Source: an uncultured Variovorax sp. (GTDB lineage Bacteria; Pseudomonadota; Gammaproteobacteria; Burkholderiales; Burkholderiaceae). Taken from it: a DNA stretch of 27,148 nt. The notes under the pieces were generated by a model. That model worked only from the letters and a program-made list of their open reading frames with translations, was not told the origin of the DNA and ran no database searches. Location of the stretch: positions 1-27,148 of the forward strand of contig CAMLCW010000020.1 in the NCBI GenBank assembly GCA_946478645.1, written 5' to 3'. Made by a program: the position numbers and the translations under genes. Shown piece by piece: positions 23,998-27,148 of this stretch; position 1 is the stretch's first letter, and each line of letters opens with the position of its first letter.

Positions 23998-24749
23998 GGC
24001 GCGCCGAACCCATGGCGTGCGAGCACCTCGCGCGCTATGTCGCTTGAAAGAAAGGCGACGAATTCGCGTGCCAGCGCCTGCTGCCCGCTGTCGGCCACCA
24101 CCGCGGCCGGGTAGCGCACGGGCGCGCCGCCGCCGGGCGCGAGCACCACGCGGAGCTTCGCGGCCTGCGCAGCGGCATCGGTGCGGTAGACGAACCCGGC
24201 CTCGACCTCGCCGCGCGCCACGTAGTCGAGCACCTGGCGCACGCTGTCGGCCTGCACGAACTTCGGCTCGAGCACGGCCCAGAGCCCCGCCGCCTCGAGC
24301 ACCTGCCGCGTGTAGCGGCCGACCGGCACCGTGGCCGTCTTGCCGACCGCGATGCGCCGGACGCCGGGGCCCGCCAGGTCGGCCAGCGTGCGCAGGCCGG
24401 CGCCGCCCTGCAGCGGCTCCACCAGCACCAGCGCGTTGCGCGCGAAGTCGCGGCGCGTGTCCGCATCGACGAGCTTCTGCGCGGCGCCGCGGTCCATCGT
24501 CTCCTGGTCGGCGCTCGCGAACACGTCGACCGGCGCACCCTGCGCGATCTGCTGCAGCAGCACGCCCGAGGCGGCGAAATTGAAGCGCACCGTGGCGCCG
24601 GGTTTCGCGGCCTCGAACTTCGGCCCGAGTTCCTTGAACGCATCGGTCAGGCTCGCGGCCGCCGAGACGGTGAGCTGCTGCGACGCGGCCAGGCCGGGCA
24701 TCAGCGCCACCGCAAGCAGAAGGATCGACAGCAAACGCCAGGGTCGCAT
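23994..24749 (-). CDS. modA: Molybdate ABC transporter periplasmic binding protein ModA
   Basis: ModA captures molybdate or tungstate in the periplasm. The 251-residue protein has a Sec signal peptide (about 1-23, ends MPGLAAS), and the oxyanion-contact segments are visible: SAAASLTDAF with Ser33, FNFAASGVLLQQI with Ser61, VGKTATVPVGRYT, and the late VEAGFVYRTDA containing the conserved Tyr. Length is normal for the family. It starts 19 bp after modB and its stop overlaps the modC start by 4 bp. Its imported metal would supply both formate dehydrogenases in this region. Confidence 0.95.
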
Positions 24750-24768
24750 GGGAAGGTGCCTCGCAGGT

Positions 24769-25452
24769 TCAGCGCAGTGAGAAGAAACGGTTCGACAGCA
24801 CCAGCACCGTGATCGACAGCAGCGAGGTCACCACCACCAGCAGCAGCGCCAGGTCGTCATGCCCGGCCTGGGCGGCGTCGTAGATCGCCATCGAGAGCGT
24901 CTGGGTCTGGCCCGGGATGGAGCCGGCCACCATCAGCGATGCGCCGAACTCGCCCATCGCGCGCGCGAACGCGAGCAGCGTGCCGGCCAGGATGCCGGGC
25001 CAGGCCAGCGGCAGCGTGACGCGCAGGAACACCGAGAACCGCGACTGCCGCAGCGTGCTCGCAGCGTCTTCGAGCGAGCGGTCCACGCCCGCGAAGGCGG
25101 CGCTGGCCGACTTGAGCACCAGCGGCAGCGCCACGACGGCCGAGGCCACGACGGCGCCGTGCCAACTGAAGATGATCGTGTAGTCGAAGTGCGTGCGCAG
25201 CCATTCGCCGAGCGGACTGCGGCGCCCCGCGGCGACCAGGATGGCGTAGCCGATGACAGTCGGCGGCAACACCAGCGGCAGCATGAACACCGCCTCGAGC
25301 ACCGTGCGGCCCGGGAAGCGCTTGCGCGCGAACACCCAGCCCAGCGCCACGCCGGCCACGAGCGCGAGCAGGGTCGCGGCGGCCGCCACCTTGAGCGACA
25401 GCACCAGCGGGAACCAGTCGGTCGAGGCGATGAGCGATGTCGTCGTATTCAT
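24769..25452 (-). CDS. modB: Molybdate ABC transporter permease ModB
   Basis: This 227-residue inner-membrane permease has five or six hydrophobic helices and the ModB-typical EAVFMLPLVLPPTVIGYAIL segment. The ATPase-coupling EAA loop is EDAASTLRQSRFSVFLRVTL, followed by ARAMGEFGASLMVAGSIPG. ATG 25452 (MNTTTSLIASTDWFPLVLSL) was preferred to an in-frame ATG eight codons upstream. It is the first of the three transport genes; the order modB-modA-modC differs from the usual modA-modB-modC. Confidence 0.95.
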   Translation of the reverse strand: MNTTTSLIASTDWFPLVLSLKVAAAATLLALVAGVALGWVFARKRFPGRTVLEAVFMLPLVLPPTVIGYAILVAAGRRSPLGEWLRTHFDYTIIFSWHGAVVASAVVALPLVLKSASAAFAGVDRSLEDAASTLRQSRFSVFLRVTLPLAWPGILAGTLLAFARAMGEFGASLMVAGSIPGQTQTLSMAIYDAAQAGHDDLALLLVVVTSLLSITVLVLSNRFFSLR

Positions 25453-25526
25453 GGCGATACAGCGGCATTGTTGCACAGCCGCCTGCCGGCGCTACTGCCG
25501 AAGCAGGGCCGCTGCAGCCGCGCAGC

Positions 25527-25550
25527 ACCGATATCCCGCGGAATACAGCG
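25527..25550 (-). promoter_or_regulatory. Candidate ModE operator upstream of modB
   Basis: On the minus strand CGCTGTATT, six bases, then GATATCGG resembles the E. coli modA operator (CGTTATATT, spacer, ACATAACG). The left half matches at 7 of 9 positions; the right half is poor. It sits about 75 bp before modB, downstream of modE, where such a site is expected. The same gap (25453-25576, 124 bp) shows nothing else clear. Confidence 0.3.
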
Positions 25551-25576
25551 CGGGCAGGTTCAGGATGGAGGCGGGA

Positions 25577-25930
25577 TCAGGGCGCCAGGAGCCGGGTCAG
25601 CGCGCGCACGTCGGCCGCCGTGGCCAGGCGGGCCGCATTCTCGATGGCGCGGTAGTGCTTGACGATCTCTTCGCCGACCGGCGTGAGCGCGGTGCCGCCG
25701 CCGCGCGAGCCGCCGGCCGCGGTGTTCACGGCCGGCGACGCCAGCGCCTTGTTCATTTCGTCGATCAGCAGCCAGGCACGCCGGTACGACATGCCGAGCT
25801 GGCGCGCCGCCCCCGAGATAGAGCCGGTTTCGGCCACCGCCTCCAGCACGGCGATCTTGCCGGGGCCGATGGCGATGCTGTCGTCCCGGTAGATGCGCAG
25901 GCGGAACTGGACTCTGGTCTTGGTCGTCAT
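25577..25930 (-). CDS. modE: ModE-type transcriptional regulator, DNA-binding domain only
   Basis: This 117-residue protein equals the N-terminal winged-helix half of ModE, the molybdate-responsive regulator. The opening RLRIYRDDSIAIGPGKIAVL, the helix-turn-helix ETGSISGAARQLGMSYRRAW (about 35-53) and the LIDEMNKAL recognition-helix end are typical; the wing is the Gly-rich AAGGSRGGGTALTPVG (71-86). Full-length ModE is about 262 residues with two Mop domains that bind molybdate; both are absent. One-domain ModE proteins are known, so it is probably a real form rather than a truncated pseudogene, but how it senses the metal is not visible. No good ribosome site precedes ATG 25930. It probably regulates the downstream mod genes. 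Confidence 0.9.
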   Translation of the reverse strand: MTTKTRVQFRLRIYRDDSIAIGPGKIAVLEAVAETGSISGAARQLGMSYRRAWLLIDEMNKALASPAVNTAAGGSRGGGTALTPVGEEIVKHYRAIENAARLATAADVRALTRLLAP

Positions 25931-25957
25931 GCCGGGGAGTTGGGCAGTGGCTTGGGA

Positions 25958-26006
25958 GAAGAAAGAAAAAGGAAACGGGCGCGAAGGTTAAACCATGCGC
26001 CCGTTT
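25958..26006 (-). terminator. Rho-independent terminator after the FdsA-type gene
   Basis: Perfect 10-bp arms, AAACGGGCGC and GCGCCCGTTT (25973-25982 with 25997-26006), enclose a 14-base loop. On the minus strand a T-rich run (CCTTTTTCTTTC) follows directly. It lies 24 bp past the FdsA stop and 43 bp before modE, separating the NAD-type dehydrogenase unit from the mod genes. Confidence 0.8.
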
Positions 26007-26030
26007 TCCCGGCCCCGCCTGCGCGGAGCG

Positions 26031-27148
26031 TCAGTCCACCGTCGCGGCCACGCCCCCGGTGCCGTAGCCCGCCGCCGCCATCGGCTGGCCGCCGCGCGTG
26101 ATCCGCACCGCGCAGTACTTGAACTCGGGGATCTTGCCGAGCGGATCGAGCGCGGCATTGGTCATGAGGTTGGCCGCCGCCTCGTAGTACGCGAAGGGCA
26201 CGAACACCGCGCCGTTCGGCGTGCCGTCGTCGCGCCGCACGTGGATCGCCACCTCGCCGCGGCGCGACTGCACGGTGATCACGTCGCCGGCTTCGAGGCC
26301 GAGCTTCTGCAGGTCGCCCTGGTTCATCGAGGCGGTGGCCATCGGCTCGAGCGCATCGAGCACGCTGGCGCGCCGCGTCATGCTGCCGGTGTGCCAGTGC
26401 TCGAGCTGGCGGCCCGTGATGAGCACGAACGGATACTCGGCATCGGGCCGCTCGTCGGCCGGAATGATGTCGGCGGGCACCAGCTTCACGCGGCCGTCGG
26501 CGGTCGGGAAGTCGTCGATGAAGACGGTCGGCTGGCCCGGGTCTTCCTCGCTCAGGCAGGGGTAGGTCACGCTCGAATCGCGCTGCAGCCGCTCCCAGCT
26601 GATGCCGCTGATCACCGCATGCATGGCCTGGCGCATCTCCTCGTACACCGCAGCCACGCCGGCTTCCTCGCCCTGGTAGTCCCACGGCAGGCCCATGCCG
26701 TTGGCGATCTGCTGGATGATCCAGAGGTCGGGGCGCGCATCGCCGGGCGGGTTGAGCGCGCGCTGGCCGAGCTGCACCATGCGGTCGGTGTTGCTCACCG
26801 TGCCGGTCTTCTCGGGCCAGGCGCTCGCGGGCAGCACCACGTCGGCGAGCCAGGCGGTCTCGGTCATGAAGATGTCCTGCACCACGAGATGCTCGAGGCT
26901 CGCGAGCGCATGCCGCGCATGGTTCAGGTCGGGGTCGCTCATGGCCGGGTTCTCGCCCATGATGTACATGCCGCGCACCTTGTGCGGATCGGTGTCGGGC
27001 GCCAGCGCCTTGTGCATGATCTCGACCACGGTGTAGCCCGGCGTCGCATCGAGCGGCTGGCCCCAGAACTTCTCGAACCACGCATGCACTTCGGGGTTGT
27101 CCACGCGCTGGTAGTTGGGGAACATCATCGGGATCAGGCCGGCGTCGC
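26031..27148 (-). CDS. fdsA: NAD-dependent formate dehydrogenase alpha subunit (FdsA-type), C-terminal part
   Basis: The frame continues past the right edge, so only the last 371 residues are present. They comprise part of the molybdopterin oxidoreductase domain (AGLIPMMFPNYQRVDNPE, GMYIMGENPAMSDPDLNHAR, TAWLADVVLPASAWPEKTGT with NTDRMVQLG) and the complete C-terminal pterin-dinucleotide-binding domain with FVLITGRQLEHWHTGSMTRR and QGDLQKLGLEAGDVI. These are characteristic of soluble NAD-linked formate dehydrogenases (FdsA/FdhF-like). The sequence is clearly different from the periplasmic alpha subunit nearby. The active-site residue and N-terminal iron-sulfur domains are outside the window. 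It ends before a strong terminator and modE. Confidence 0.88.
   Translation of the reverse strand, partial: DAGLIPMMFPNYQRVDNPEVHAWFEKFWGQPLDATPGYTVVEIMHKALAPDTDPHKVRGMYIMGENPAMSDPDLNHARHALASLEHLVVQDIFMTETAWLADVVLPASAWPEKTGTVSNTDRMVQLGQRALNPPGDARPDLWIIQQIANGMGLPWDYQGEEAGVAAVYEEMRQAMHAVISGISWERLQRDSSVTYPCLSEEDPGQPTVFIDDFPTADGRVKLVPADIIPADERPDAEYPFVLITGRQLEHWHTGSMTRRASVLDALEPMATASMNQGDLQKLGLEAGDVITVQSRRGEVAIHVRRDDGTPNGAVFVPFAYYEAAANLMTNAALDPLGKIPEFKYCAVRITRGGQPMAAAGYGTGGVAATVD

Noticed and set aside
25577..25930. Short ModE as a truncated pseudogene
   Set aside because: The frame is complete, the DNA-binding domain is intact, no Mop-domain remnant is recognisable in the following 124 bp, and one-domain ModE proteins are known.

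Overview
The window is high-GC proteobacterial DNA with tightly packed, often overlapping genes. The gene set (Cys-type periplasmic formate dehydrogenase with DUF3305/DUF3306 accessory genes, next to an NAD-type formate dehydrogenase and mod genes) and the protein style suggest Burkholderiales, probably Comamonadaceae and Variovorax-like. That assignment is inferred from gene content only; no rRNA or other marker is present. No tRNA, rRNA, CRISPR array, insertion sequence or prophage gene was seen. No gene-free stretch exceeds 200 bp.

Left part (1-5578): the 3'-truncated end of a large FtsX-type ABC permease (minus strand) lies divergent to a LysR regulator. A minus-strand pair follows, encoding a VOC-fold protein and an amino-acid binding protein with no transporter partners here. 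A divergent flavin reductase closes the block. The function of this group is not evident.

Middle part (5683-12563, plus strand): a peptide-use block. An M17 leucyl aminopeptidase-type enzyme is followed, after a 192-bp leader with two inverted repeats, by a complete five-gene Dpp/Opp-type peptide ABC transporter: binding protein, two permeases and two ATPases. The last three junctions overlap by 4 bp.

Right part (12560-27148, all minus strand): a formate/molybdenum island. In transcription order it holds the end of an FdsA-type NAD-linked formate dehydrogenase alpha subunit with a clear terminator, then modE, modB, modA and modC. Next come DUF3305, DUF3306, a 710-residue multi-cluster iron-sulfur protein, a TorD-type chaperone and a small Tat-targeted peptide. 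The catalytic genes follow: formate dehydrogenase alpha (molybdopterin, Cys ligand), beta (four 4Fe-4S), a small lipoprotein, the cytochrome b gamma subunit, a small secreted protein, and FdhD. Most junctions overlap or are separated by under 20 bp. Molybdate import feeds cofactor for both enzymes, FdhD supplies sulfur to the cofactor, TorD likely chaperones the apo-alpha subunit, and the assembled enzyme oxidises formate in the periplasm and passes electrons through beta and cytochrome b to quinone.

The least explained material is the accessory layer of this island: DUF3305, DUF3306, the large iron-sulfur protein, the Tat peptide, and two unrecognised envelope proteins embedded among the catalytic genes. 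Also notable are the absence of molybdate-sensing Mop/TOBE domains from both ModE and ModC, and a 77-bp overlap between DUF3306 and the iron-sulfur gene.
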